From Pseudomicrostroma phylloplanum (Eukaryota > Basidiomycota > Exobasidiomycetes > Microstromatales), in contig BCHS01000010.1 of assembly GCA_039545275.1 (NCBI GenBank), positions 434,001-498,000 of the forward strand: DNA of 64,000 nucleotides, read 5' to 3'. A program made the translations under genes and the position numbers. This document shows, in pieces, positions 9,255-19,268 of the stretch. The notes beneath the pieces were generated by a model. It worked only from the letters and a program-made list of their open reading frames with translations. It searched no databases and was not told where the DNA came from. Position 1 is the stretch's first letter, and each line of letters begins with the position of its first letter.

Positions 9255-12200
9255 TCAATCGTCCCGCCTCTTGAGCTTGACTTTGAGCTTCCCCCCCGCT
9301 CCACCCTTGGAGGCAGGCGATGCAGCCGCTCCTGACGGGCTCATCGCACCGCCAGAGAAAGAAGGCGCCCTCGCGTGCGTAGGCGGGAAGAAGGATGGTC
9401 CCCCAGCTCCTCCCACTCCTGGTGCTCCACCGAACATCGAGCCCCCCACGGGAGTCGAGGGTATACTGCCTCCAGCCCCGCCCGCAGCAGCAGGATTGAA
9501 GGTGCCCGAGTCGTGCGAGCCCAGCGCAGGTCGGATCCCCAGCGGTCCCCCTCCTGCCGTAGTCGGCATGCCTGCCCCGGCAGACCCGACGCCGGTACTT
9601 CCCGCTCCGGGCACCTGCCCATAGAGGGGACAAGAGCGGTTGGAGTTCATATGTCCCACTTGTCCACACCGTCCGCACTTGCGCGAAGTCGTTGGCTTGT
9701 CCGCCATGAGCTTCTTGTAAGCTCCGGGGAGAGCCTTGCCCTCTGCGACGGCCTTGGCGTGATGGCGGGCAAGACGTCGCTCCTGGTTGCGCTTGCGCGA
9801 GGCAATCTCCTCCTCTAGCCTCTTTCTGCGCGATGCGTCCAGAGCTGCGTCTCCAGTCGGTACGAGGGACTCCGTCGTCGTCTCCTCGTCGGCGATGCGC
9901 TGGCGAGAGGCAATGTACGACTGAATCACCTTGTGGTCCCGCACGATTTCGGTCTGCCAACGGCCATTGACTTGACGCTTGATCCGCAGGACCTTGCCCT
10001 CCTCGACGTGCTTCTTCCTGTCCGTCCTGCCCTCCTCGGCATCTTCTTCGTCCGCTTCCTCCTCTTCAGGCTCAGGCGTAGGAGCAGGGTTCGCCTCTTC
10101 GTACGTCAACTCTGGCGGCACAGGGTTGGAAAGGGCCGTCTTTTGAGCATTCCAGATGCGCTCAATCTCCTCTCGGTAGATCTGCTGCTGACGAGCGACA
10201 TTGTACTTGTGTCCAGATCTCTTCTCCTCTTCCAGCTGCACAGCCAGTCGAGCCTCGTCTGTATCGTCACCAGCCTTGTAGAAGACGTCCTTCATACTGA
10301 CACGTACGAAGCTGAACCCCTCTCCTCTGCCGGTAGGGTCACCCTCGCCGTGTAGTCGGAGCATCGCCTTGCCTTGTGTGGCCATGAGGAAGTTCTTACT
10401 CGTGATCCAGGGAGCCAGTAGCTGCTCTGTGTCAAGGCCGCCTTCTCCGCTCTTGCCTCCCGTAGGGTCATCATCGTCGTCCATCCCCTCAGCCGCGCGG
10501 GTGTAGCCAGCATCGAGCAGCTGTCTTTGCCCAGCTTGCATCGCTTCACTCAGACAGATGTGCTCGGGCGGGATGAGCTTCTCGAACTCCAGATCTGTCG
10601 GAAGAGACACTCCCTGACGTAGCCTCCAGAAGCCCTGATTGGGATCACCAGCCTTGCGAGCGTACTCCATGAACTCCTTCAGCCTTTGCCTCATCTGCAG
10701 CTCGCTCTGGTCCGGGAAGTACTTCATGATCCGGTGAATCTTGATCCTGTTTCCTTTGCTTTGCTCGATGAGGCGCCGTGCCACCATGACTAGTCGGTTG
10801 CGGATGGCGTTAGTGACGAGACGGGCGTGAGGGCCGGGGATCATTGCGAGAGGGTAGTTTTGTCCGACTACAAAGAGGTTCTTGATGTCTCTGAGGTAGT
10901 ATCGAACGTGGTTCTTCGTAGTTGATCTGACGAGTAGGAAGTCCGTCGTGGCAGGCTGATGACGGAAGAGTGGAGCGCGGACGAGGTTGTTGTACAAAGT
11001 GGGCTGAACTTGTCCAGGCTCCACTGAGCCGAATTTGAGGAATGGCGACTCGTCGTTCGGCTCAAGAATGAAAGGCTCTCCCAGGTCAGCCTTGGGTATA
11101 TGTTCGTCCTTGACGTCCTTTTTGCGGTAGTAGTTGACCAAGATGCTGCCCATTCCGATCTTGCTCAGGACAGGCGGGTGCTCCTCAGAGTACTCATATA
11201 GGACGAAGGCGCCTTGCTCCTTCAAGGTCAGTTCGCGCGTGTTACGAATGACTTCATCAACGTCTTTGCTACGCTTCTTATCCTTCTTGCGGCTGCCGTT
11301 TGTGGCTCCACCTGCCTTCTCAACTCGAGAGAAAGACAGAGGAATATTGATGGGGAATTGGAGAGCCGGGCGATGGAAAGAGCGAGCTTCAACTTTGGTG
11401 AGGCGAGTCTTGTAGAAGGGAAGCTGAAGTTTCCTGGCGACCTTTGTATGCTGCACGACAAGCCCACCAAGAGTCTGCCTCTGGATTCGCTGACGCTGCT
11501 CTCTCGACAGCTCGTAGAAGCCATCATTACTCATGTTGAGCGGATCGAGATGAAGTGCGTTCTCCGCTGCTCGTCGAGAAAGCATGGGCGCGGACGATGC
11601 GAGCAGTGAGGAAGCCATCCTCTGCTTGTCGTTCTCCGGTGTGACCTCCTCGATCATCATCTCCTCGTCGTTGAAGTCTAGTATCAGTCTTGAGTTGAGC
11701 TCGACTTTACGAGGATCGCGAGCGTCTTCGCTTGACCAGATGATAGCTTCTGTCCAGTCGTCTTGGTTCAGAGACCGATTGACCGGGTGCTCCACAGATG
11801 GAAGCAAGGGTGGACGCACGAGCTCGTCGGTCATGATCCGGGACTCCCAATCGTCAAGCTCGGGGAGCTCCAGAGCCGATGGCAGCAGCCGAACCTTTGG
11901 TTGCGTTTGCTCGTCTATGTTGGCAGCTCGCAACTTCGCTTGAATCTCCTCCTGCTCGATGAGATCTCCAGCAATCTCGTTGATGTAGCGAATTTCATCA
12001 CTGGATGCCGTTGTTAGAGGCTGCAACGCCAGCTCTCGGGTCGATGGTGGAGAGGCTGGGCGCCCCTCTGCAGGTCGCAGCTTGACAGGCTTGCTCTGAG
12101 CCACCCTCCTCTTCTTACGTCTAGGAGCTGCAAAGAAGTCGGTGAAATCCAGAACCTTGGTGGGACTGAAGGTAGGCCAATACTCCTTGACATCCCTTCG

Positions 12201-12794
12201 AGGCGGAGGGGTTGGCAAGCGGAGTGACAGGGGCGAGGAATCTCTCGACGACGTGGAAGGCTGTCGCCGGCGATGAGGCGATGAAGGTCCTGGGACAGAG
12301 AGCGTAGAAGGAGCGAAGAGGGAGACATCGTCCTCTACCGGCTCTGCCTTGATGTGTGTGTTCTGATGAGAATAGCTTGGAGCGTCCGGCGACAGTGGCC
12401 GAGGAGCATACGGCCGCTCGTCCTCGTCGTCTGACCCCTCCCCATCGTCATCGAAGTCATCCGTCTCACCCCGGACAGCAGCACGAGATCCGCCCATCGA
12501 GGCAAGTCCCTTCTGAAGGTACCGGTCCTGGAGAGCCCTCTGTGCTTCTTGTCTCCTGCTATCCTCCTCATCGTCCTCCTGTCCCATCCGCATGAGGTCA
12601 TCATCATCATCGTCCTCGTACTTCTCATTGTAGATCTGATCCTTGCCCAGAGCCGAGGCGGCGGAAGAGGAGGGCTGCTTGGGGGCGAGACCTAGGCGAT
12701 CCATGCCTGCCTCGGAGTCGATGCCGATCTCCTGCAGCAGGTTGCCCAGGGCGAGAGACCCCAGCTGAGAGATGGCGCCCGACTCATCCTCCAT
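9255..12794 (-). CDS. TAF1: TFIID subunit TAF1 (fungal type, no bromodomains)
   Basis: About 1179 aa from the ATG at 12794 (MEDESGAISQLG). The frame is open 49 codons further upstream, but that stretch is hydrophobic and pyrimidine-rich, like a 5' UTR or intron. TAF1 is the TFIID scaffold that binds TBP and TAF7 at RNA polymerase II core promoters. The N-terminus is acidic with TBP-interacting character. A central conserved core (DUF3591, about 410-830) includes the segments containing RLTKVEARSFHRP and FLLVRSTTKNHVRYYLRDI. A zinc knuckle C-x2-C-x4-H-x6-C (CGRCGQVGHMNSNRSC) lies near residue 1040. The C-terminal ~120 residues are Gly/Ala/Pro-rich and end in a basic KLKVKLKRRDD tail. Metazoan tandem bromodomains are absent, as is usual in fungi. 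Confidence 0.93.
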   Translation of the reverse strand: MEDESGAISQLGSLALGNLLQEIGIDSEAGMDRLGLAPKQPSSSAASALGKDQIYNEKYEDDDDDDLMRMGQEDDEEDSRRQEAQRALQDRYLQKGLASMGGSRAAVRGETDDFDDDGEGSDDEDERPYAPRPLSPDAPSYSHQNTHIKAEPVEDDVSLFAPSTLSVPGPSSPHRRRQPSTSSRDSSPLSLRLPTPPPRRDVKEYWPTFSPTKVLDFTDFFAAPRRKKRRVAQSKPVKLRPAEGRPASPPSTRELALQPLTTASSDEIRYINEIAGDLIEQEEIQAKLRAANIDEQTQPKVRLLPSALELPELDDWESRIMTDELVRPPLLPSVEHPVNRSLNQDDWTEAIIWSSEDARDPRKVELNSRLILDFNDEEMMIEEVTPENDKQRMASSLLASSAPMLSRRAAENALHLDPLNMSNDGFYELSREQRQRIQRQTLGGLVVQHTKVARKLQLPFYKTRLTKVEARSFHRPALQFPINIPLSFSRVEKAGGATNGSRKKDKKRSKDVDEVIRNTRELTLKEQGAFVLYEYSEEHPPVLSKIGMGSILVNYYRKKDVKDEHIPKADLGEPFILEPNDESPFLKFGSVEPGQVQPTLYNNLVRAPLFRHQPATTDFLLVRSTTKNHVRYYLRDIKNLFVVGQNYPLAMIPGPHARLVTNAIRNRLVMVARRLIEQSKGNRIKIHRIMKYFPDQSELQMRQRLKEFMEYARKAGDPNQGFWRLRQGVSLPTDLEFEKLIPPEHICLSEAMQAGQRQLLDAGYTRAAEGMDDDDDPTGGKSGEGGLDTEQLLAPWITSKNFLMATQGKAMLRLHGEGDPTGRGEGFSFVRVSMKDVFYKAGDDTDEARLAVQLEEEKRSGHKYNVARQQQIYREEIERIWNAQKTALSNPVPPELTYEEANPAPTPEPEEEEADEEDAEEGRTDRKKHVEEGKVLRIKRQVNGRWQTEIVRDHKVIQSYIASRQRIADEETTTESLVPTGDAALDASRRKRLEEEIASRKRNQERRLARHHAKAVAEGKALPGAYKKLMADKPTTSRKCGRCGQVGHMNSNRSCPLYGQVPGAGSTGVGSAGAGMPTTAGGGPLGIRPALGSHDSGTFNPAAAGGAGGSIPSTPVGGSMFGGAPGVGGAGGPSFFPPTHARAPSFSGGAMSPSGAAASPASKGGAGGKLKVKLKRRDD

Positions 12795-13086
12795 ATTGCC
12801 TCTTGTGAGGATGGAGGGGATGAGATTGAGGACGAGGAGAAGGAGTGTGACTGAGCAGGTAGTGGTGGTCGGATGCAATGAGCGAGCCTGGCAAGTGGAC
12901 TTCATATCCGCGTCTCCGCCAGACGGAAAGGGCGAGGCCACATGGCGCGCGGCAATGGCCGTGGAGTGACTCCTCCGTACAGATGCAGAGACAAGTGACG
13001 AAGTCCATTAGTGAAGGGTAGCAGCGTATAGGTACAAGTACAGTTTGAGAGGATCTCAATCTTCTCTCTACGAAGCTGTGAGCGGA
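12795..13086. other. TAF1 promoter/leader and MAD2 3' flank
   Basis: Both neighbours are on the minus strand. The first 150 bp keep the TAF1 frame open, but on the minus strand they read as a pyrimidine-rich tract ending in CACAAG just before the chosen ATG, consistent with a leader intron. Confidence 0.4.
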
Positions 13087-14121
13087 TCAGTCGTCCTCGC
13101 CCCTCATATAAGCCACGACCGCGTCCACCTTGTGGACTCCTGTGCTGAAGGACCTCATCTTGACCTGCTCCGCCTTGCCTTCCGCTATCAGTCGAGCGTC
13201 TGAGTCTTGCCACTCTAGAGGCACATTTGTGTCCAGCCGAGTCGTGTATGCAAGGATGTTGAAGGCGCCTATGGAAGAAAGAGACCGCAGATGTATAGGA
13301 TCACAAGCGATATTCCAGTTTGAAAGGGTGGCATACGTTGTCAGTATACATTCTGACGTGCAGCGCTTTCTACGAGGCTCAGCTTGGACTCACAGGGCTC
13401 TTCAATTATCGGCAGGAAGGTACACGATGCAGTGATCTGCTTGATGAGAGCAGCGATCTCTGATTTCACCTGAGCATCTGTCTTCTTCGATGCAGCTGAT
13501 GCTGGCTGAGGCTTGCGAGCAGCGTCAGGGCTTGAGCGAGAGCAGGGGCAGGGCAAGAGAAGGAGATGTTGTGAGTATCAGAATAATTGCCCTGATGTCC
13601 CCCGGTCATTGACCTGTGCTCTGCCCTGCGCAGGTTCTCTCGGCGCAATCACACATTCAGCCTCCCCTCGTCTCTGCGCTACCTGGCAGCCTCCCCTCGT
13701 CTCTGCGCTACCTGGCTCCAAAGGCCCTCACAGTGCATACTCACCCTACGTTCTCCTTTCCATCCGGGGCATCCGTCCCAGTACCTGTCACCTCGAGGTC
13801 AAACTGCCACCTCTCTCTCGTCTCTCCCGAATCCTTTTCCACAATCGCCACGACCAGCCTGGTGAGCTTGCCCTCTTCGATCCACCGTGTCACCTGCTGC
13901 AGACAGTCATTGAGGTACTTCTCCAGACCAGAGTCCGTTGTGACCAACATCGGCAGGCCGTACTTCTTGATCTGTCGAAAGTCCTCGTTTGGGTAGATCC
14001 CTCGTTGGTAGAGGAGGGACTGGACGGAGTAGTTGAAGAACTCGGAGACCATCGCCGTCGAGCCCTTGAGGGTCAGGTGCGTCTTCGACGATGTTGCGAG
14101 GGACTGAGCTGTGGCAGTCAT
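13087..14121 (-). CDS. MAD2: spindle assembly checkpoint protein Mad2 (HORMA domain)
   Basis: Three exons, 14121..13745, 13530..13394 and 13268..13087, give 231 aa. All donors are GTGAGT and the frame closes exactly. The protein is one HORMA domain: TLKGSTAMVSEFFNYSVQSL, then LYQRGIYPNEDF, then the WQFDLEV strand, ITASCTFLPIIEEPC, and the safety-belt C-terminus containing LEWQDSD, VKMRSFSTGVHKVD and a short acidic tail. Mad2 binds Mad1 and Cdc20 at unattached kinetochores and inhibits the anaphase-promoting complex. It is about 25 residues longer than yeast or human Mad2; the excess is a Pro/Ala/Lys-rich insert across the exon 1/2 junction. It shares a 226-bp divergent promoter with a kinetochore gene. 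Confidence 0.96.
13658..13715. repeat. 29-bp perfect tandem duplication in MAD2 intron 1
   Basis: Two adjacent identical 29-bp copies (13658-13686 and 13687-13715; unit begins cagcctcccctcg) lie within the first MAD2 intron, between the donor at 13744 and the acceptor at 13531. Confidence 0.9.
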
Positions 14122-14347
14122 TTTGAAGCTGGACGTTGGGTATCGAAGGCGAGACACCGGACTGTTCGTGCTACTTGACGAATGGTGGTGAGAGGAAAGA
14201 GGAGGAATCGTTCCGGGGGAGGTGTTGGACTCAGTGCGAAGCGGACTTTCAATTCCCCAAGTCGCGTATCCGCACGCAATAAACACTCTCACACACACCG
14301 GGGAACCACCTTCCTCCGTTTCCCTATCTCTCTCATATCAGCCATCG
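14122..14347. promoter_or_regulatory. short bidirectional promoter between MAD2 and the Sos7-like gene
   Basis: Only 226 bp separate the two start codons. CA-rich and CT-rich patches occur but no clear TATA box. Both genes act at the kinetochore, so shared cell-cycle control is plausible. Confidence 0.55.
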
Positions 14348-16284
14348 ATGCCAGCCAGTCGTCCCTCACCACGCAAGTCAAGGAGAAGCGCAGTCGGAGG
14401 TGGTGCAAGCGCTGTAGCGCGACCATCGAGACGTAGCACTGTCAACGGTGGAAGACGAAGCTTGCTTGCGGATCAGACGAACCTAGCGCAATTCAGCCCT
14501 GCCAAAGGAGACGCCGAAATGAAAGGACCAAAGAGGACGAGCTTGCAGGGCGTGTCAAGGGAGGAAAAGAGGATAGAGGTGGCGGGGGAAGAGGCTAGAA
14601 GGTGAGAAGGAAGCGAGGGATCAGATCATCAATACGCGAATAGCTCACTGAACTCTTCGCTTTCCCCACTGCTAGAATCCTCTCATCGCTGGACACGTCT
14701 TCTGGAGGCTACAACCTACACAACCTAGTCAGGTCTTTCGCGTCGAGACAGAAAGCCAAGGCAGGAAGGACATCAGAGGAAGGAGGCGCCCATCATGGGA
14801 GCTCCACATGGAATCCTCTGGACATAGAGTGGAGCGTGTTCCAGGACTGGCCAGAGGGACTCGAGAAGGAGGAGAGGGAGATGAAGGTGAGTGGGAGTTG
14901 GTGTTGGACAAACACAATCGCCCGAAGCTGACACTCATTGATCCTCACGGCCGTGCAGCAATACTACAAGTACCTCAAGTTTATCCATCTGGAGCACGAG
15001 ACTAAGATTCGCTTCATCACAGAAATCGTAGAGGACCCAGAGGCCGATCCTCCTAGGGAAGCCATTGTCTACTCTGCTAGGGACGTGAAGGAGAAGGGTG
15101 AGCAGGTTCAGCGACGTGAGAGCGTTGCCGCATGCCATCCGCTGACTTCCCTTCCTATCTTTGATACAGAGGCCGAGATGTTCGCCGCCAAGGCTCAGCT
15201 CAAGCAAGGCAAGCAGATCGTCCGTGCCCTTCGCGCCGAGAACGACGCGATTGCAGCCCGCGTCGCCGTCCCTTTCATGCAGATACAGCACGACTCAGCC
15301 GAAGCCAAGGCACTCCTGGACGAGATCGACGATCTCGAGCTGGAACTGGTCAAGATCAAGAGTGAGGGCGGGGCGAACGGCAGCAGCGGCGTCACAGAGC
15401 TCGATGTAGAGGAGATGGATCTCGAAGCTCTTCCCCCTGTCGGGTCACTCACGGAGCAAGAAGCCGTACGCTTCATTGAGCGGCAGGAGGAGGGCATGGC
15501 TCAGCTTGAGGATGAGAACAGCAATGCAGACGAGATCATGAAGCGCTTGAGGAGCGACACAAAGGCGGCCATCAAGGCTGTGGACCGTCTGGCGAGCGAG
15601 AGCCATGTGGCTGAGAGGCAAGCGAAGGAGGCTCGTGAGATGGGCGTGGGTGGGAAGAAGAGGGACAAGGAGGTCGAGAGGATCTGTGGAAAGTGAGTTG
15701 CCCCTTTGAAGCGATCAATGCGGTGTTACGTTCAGAGAAGAGAAGCTGACCACCTACTCCTGCCTTCCTCGTCAGCCACATCGCCACCCTGGGTCTGCTG
15801 CGCTCCCTCTTCGGCCTACGAAGGATCGAGGCGCTCGAAGACAACCGCATCAGTCTGGCCTGGGTGTCCGAGAAGAACGGCTGCGAGATGAGCGTCGTGC
15901 TGCAATTCGACCAGCCAGGAGGGAAGCTCGAGAGTGTAGAGGTGAGTGGAATCCCCTCGAGCGGGCGTGGCACAAAAGGCCTGTTTCTGACTCCACGCTA
16001 TCCCATCCCTTCTTCCTTTGCGTCTGTCTCTTCAGCTCCACCACCCAACACAAGCAACGCCCATCCACCTCCCTCCCCGCTCCCTCAAGTCCAAAACCCG
16101 CACCGCCGGCCGCACCTCGCAAGCGCACATCGCTAGCGAGTCAGAGCTTGTAGACCCGCAATTCGGCCCGCTGCTCAAGGCGATCCAGGCAAACGATGTG
16201 CCGGTCGTGGTGATGGAGGCGTGGGATTGGGATGAGAATCTTAGGATGGGGAGCGCGCCTGGTGGGGTTGATGGAGAGGCTTGA
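14348..16284 (+). CDS. kinetochore protein, Sos7/Kre28-like (KNL1-complex coiled coil), probable
   Basis: Six exons: 14348..14601, 14676..14886, 14959..15097, 15170..15692, 15776..15941, 16036..16284. All junctions are GT..AG and in frame, giving 513 aa. The N-terminus is basic and Ser/Arg-rich (SPRKSRRSAVGG). A conserved block follows (DWPEGLEKEEREMKQYYKYL, then KFIHLEHETKIRFI), with long heptad-type coiled coils (about 195-370) and a folded C-terminal region (HIATLGLLRSLFGLRRIEAL onward), probably RWD-like. This resembles fission-yeast Sos7, the partner of the Spc7/KNL1 scaffold in the outer kinetochore. Assignment rests on remembered similarity of the LEHETK block and the architecture. Another coiled-coil kinetochore subunit is the main alternative. 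It is divergent from MAD2. Confidence 0.65.
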
Positions 16285-16545
16285 TGCGGATGGTGCTGAT
16301 GCTGTGCTTGATACCCTTTCTCGATCTATTTCGCTTTCGTCGCGTTGTGTTGCTGGCTGCTGAGAGGATGCTGCCTTTTGCTTTGTAATTTACTCGGTCG
16401 TCATCTCGCCTTCTTTGACTGGATGGGTGAGTGTTGAGCTGCGCCGGCTACGCGACACGCAAACGGAGGCATGGAAGCTCATGGGATTATCGCAGGCCTA
16501 GTCATGACAGTAAACGACAGGAGAAGAACCGGCCACCTCGCACAT

Positions 16546-18942
16546 CTATGCTCCAAGACCCCTCACGACAATGACTCCCCTGCCCTTATCAACTTCTGCC
16601 CTCCACCCCTGTCTTGCAAGCCACTTGGCAACCGAAGGCGTGAGGATAGCCACCTGATTAGGTGAGTGTCTCCCCGCACCCGTAATGATCGTCAGACTGC
16701 TCGTCCTGCTCCTCGACGGCAGACCCCACCAGGCGTTGAGCTCCGCACTGACAATTGAAAGCGCCTCGCGCACCGTGACTCCATGCAGGTCCACCACTCC
16801 TTCCCTCGCTCCACCACGACCTTCGTCCCCACCGTATCGACCTGCGCCGGCTCCGCCGCCGCCGGCTTTGCGGTACTCGACGAGCTCCTCGGCCGCCTTG
16901 AGAGACCAGGCGCGGCTCTTTGCCTCCAGCCGGCGAGCCTCGTCGGCATAGTAGAAGGCTGCGCCCCGCGTGGCGTTCGTGCCCGAGGCGGAGCGCCAGG
17001 CTGATCCGGCCTGAACGAGGGAGGTGTTGCGTCGTGTTTGGTACTCGGCAGCGAGGGAGCGGTAGTGACTGATGAGCTCTTCGCGCTGGCGCAGTGAGAG
17101 GGGACGGGATGAGCGGGCTGGAGAGGAGGGGGAGTAGGAGGGCTCGGAGAACATGAGGTGCGTTGCATTCGGGATCGAGCTGTTGCCGGAGGAAGAGGAG
17201 GTTGCGGCGGAGCTGGGAGGGAAGGAGATGGTTGCTGTTGCGCCTTCTCTGAGGGACGCCATGGCTCTTTCCTGCCCGGTCGGGGCACCGTTCCTCCCCG
17301 CGACGGTAGCTCTTGCAAAGCCGCCTGCTCGTCTTGCGGCATCGAGTGTCTTGAGATCGACTGACTCCCCAGGTAGAGGGTCGACATTGACCGACATGCC
17401 AGCGCGGTCTGAAGATGCGTCTGCATTCTGCTTCTTCTCCGGCAGCAGGACGTCTCCTCCATCCCTCAGCCTGCCCAGTGGGTCCAGCTCGTCTGGCTTC
17501 TCACCTCCCGCTGCGTCCCGCACGACTTCCATCAGATTGAGCAGGTCGAGCGCGGCGTCTTGCCTGCCCTTGGTCGACCGCAATGCTAGCTCTGCCATAA
17601 CGATGCTCTTGCCTGCCAGGGCGGCCAGTGAATCCACTAGAGCCTTGGCGGTACCAGAGGGAGCAGAGCCTGCTTCGTCTAGCGAGTCCAGAGTTGGGTA
17701 CTCTGCCGCACTCGCGTCGATCACCCTACCAACGGCAATGTGTAGATTAAAGGAAGCCTTGTTGTAGGCTGAGGCAACGCTTTGAGGCGGAATATCGAGC
17801 AGTGTCGACAGCTGTGCCAAGACTGAAGACGTAAGGAGCCATTGATTGTCTTTGACTGCCTCGCCTGCAGTCGGATCTTCCTCCTTTGCCAGTCTCTTTG
17901 CAAGCTCTTCGTCCGTCAGACCCTCGGTAGATTGTTGCGCAGCATAGTCGTGTGACGACACATTGCCTCTCGAGGACCGCGAGGAGCGAGAAGCTGACAT
18001 AGGCAGACTCTTGGCGCCTTGCCGCACGTCGCCCAGTGTCACTTTTGTCTGGTGACCTTTCCTCGGCTGGAGCACTTCTTGGCCCATTGACCTCATCAGG
18101 TCTTCATGAGCTTTCTTCCGCATCGCCCTCCCCTTCTTGCCTTTGACGTTCCGGCTACCTTCAGCAAGCGCATCATAGTCCAAGCCCTTCTTCTCGGGCG
18201 TCGATGAGCTGCCGTTCTTCGTCTCGCTGCTGAAGGTGTCCTCCATCTCTTCGCGTTCGACCAGATCGATTGCCATGAGTGTATCGATGGTCATGCCCAC
18301 ATCCCCTCTGCAGTCGGCGAGGGTCTCCTCGAGGAACTCTGGCGTGCGTGTAGGGAAGGCATGCGAGAGGAAAGCCAGCGAGTCCGATCGAGCTCCTGTA
18401 GGCAAGACCTTGAGCCCGTCACTTTGGGGCCGTTGCAGACCCGAGCTTCTGTTGGGAACGCTTGCCTGCTCGCCTTCGCTCTCGGAAGGCTCCTCTTCGT
18501 CATCGGTCAGCTTGAGATTGGCTGCCCTGGCGTCTTCATCCTCCCCGTGATCGAGCTTCTCTGACAGATGGAACTCGTCGAGCATACGGTCTATGTCGAC
18601 CGCAGTGGTAGCAGAAGTGGCATCAGAAGAAGAGCCCGGCGTGACGGAACCGATGTCGCCCTGACGAGGGGACGACAGAGCAGGTGATCTTGGAGGAGTA
18701 GATGAGGTAGAGGGCCCTGCGTCTGCTGCGAGGGCGTCAAGCACCTCTCTGGCGCTCTGAAGAGTCTGGCCTTCGTCATTTGCGATTGCTGCGACAAGCG
18801 ATGCGTCTAGCGGTGGGCAGTAGAGGGCCTGGAAGGGAGAGACAGGGGTAGGGGAGGAAGACTGTCAGGGTTGCTGCGAGGGTGACGAGCGTTGAGGTTG
18901 TCCAAGTCCTCTCACCTCTAATTGGGCTTGCAAGTCTGCCAT
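16546..18942 (-). CDS. CUE + DUF1771 + Smr-domain protein (Cue2-like)
   Basis: Two exons, 18942..18916 (MADLQAQLE) and 18828..16546, give 769 aa; the 27-nt first exon restores a start before a CUE-like segment (residues 10-37, LYCPPLDASLVAAI). A second CUE-like motif lies near 158-200 (FLSHAFPTRTPEFLEETL). DUF1771 follows (about 585-660, with YRSLAAEYQTRRN). A C-terminal Smr domain (about 680-769) has the DLHG motif and ITGAGRHS...GVIVVRG. The same order occurs in yeast Cue2, the endonuclease that cleaves mRNA at collided ribosomes during no-go decay. CUE modules bind ubiquitinated ribosomes; Smr carries the nuclease. Orthology to Cue2 is inferred from architecture. It converges with the Sos7-like gene. 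Confidence 0.85.
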
Positions 18943-19268
18943 TGCGCAAGAAGACTCAGACGCTGATATGACTACTGCAAGTCGATGCTTGGGGAGTTAA
19001 GATGTATGACGGCAAAGAGTGTACAATCATTCAAGGACGGAAGCAGACGAGGAATATGGCACCAGATGCATTGCTGCTGCTTCTTCTCCACACGCTCTGC
19101 TCTGCCTTTGGCTTTGGCTGACGAAATGGCGCAGACGCAGAAGCGGAAAGAGCCACGCGCCAGTCAGAATTTTGATCGGGACGGGTCAAGCCAACTCACA
19201 CTCAGAAGCTTTATCCCGATAGACTCGTACGGGTACAGGTCACATCAGCCATCGCCGCACAGGAAACG
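18943..19268. promoter_or_regulatory. divergent promoter, Cue2-like / F-box-JmjC genes
   Basis: A 326-bp spacer between two start codons. Short ORFs cross it without coding character. No clear TATA box. Confidence 0.5.
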
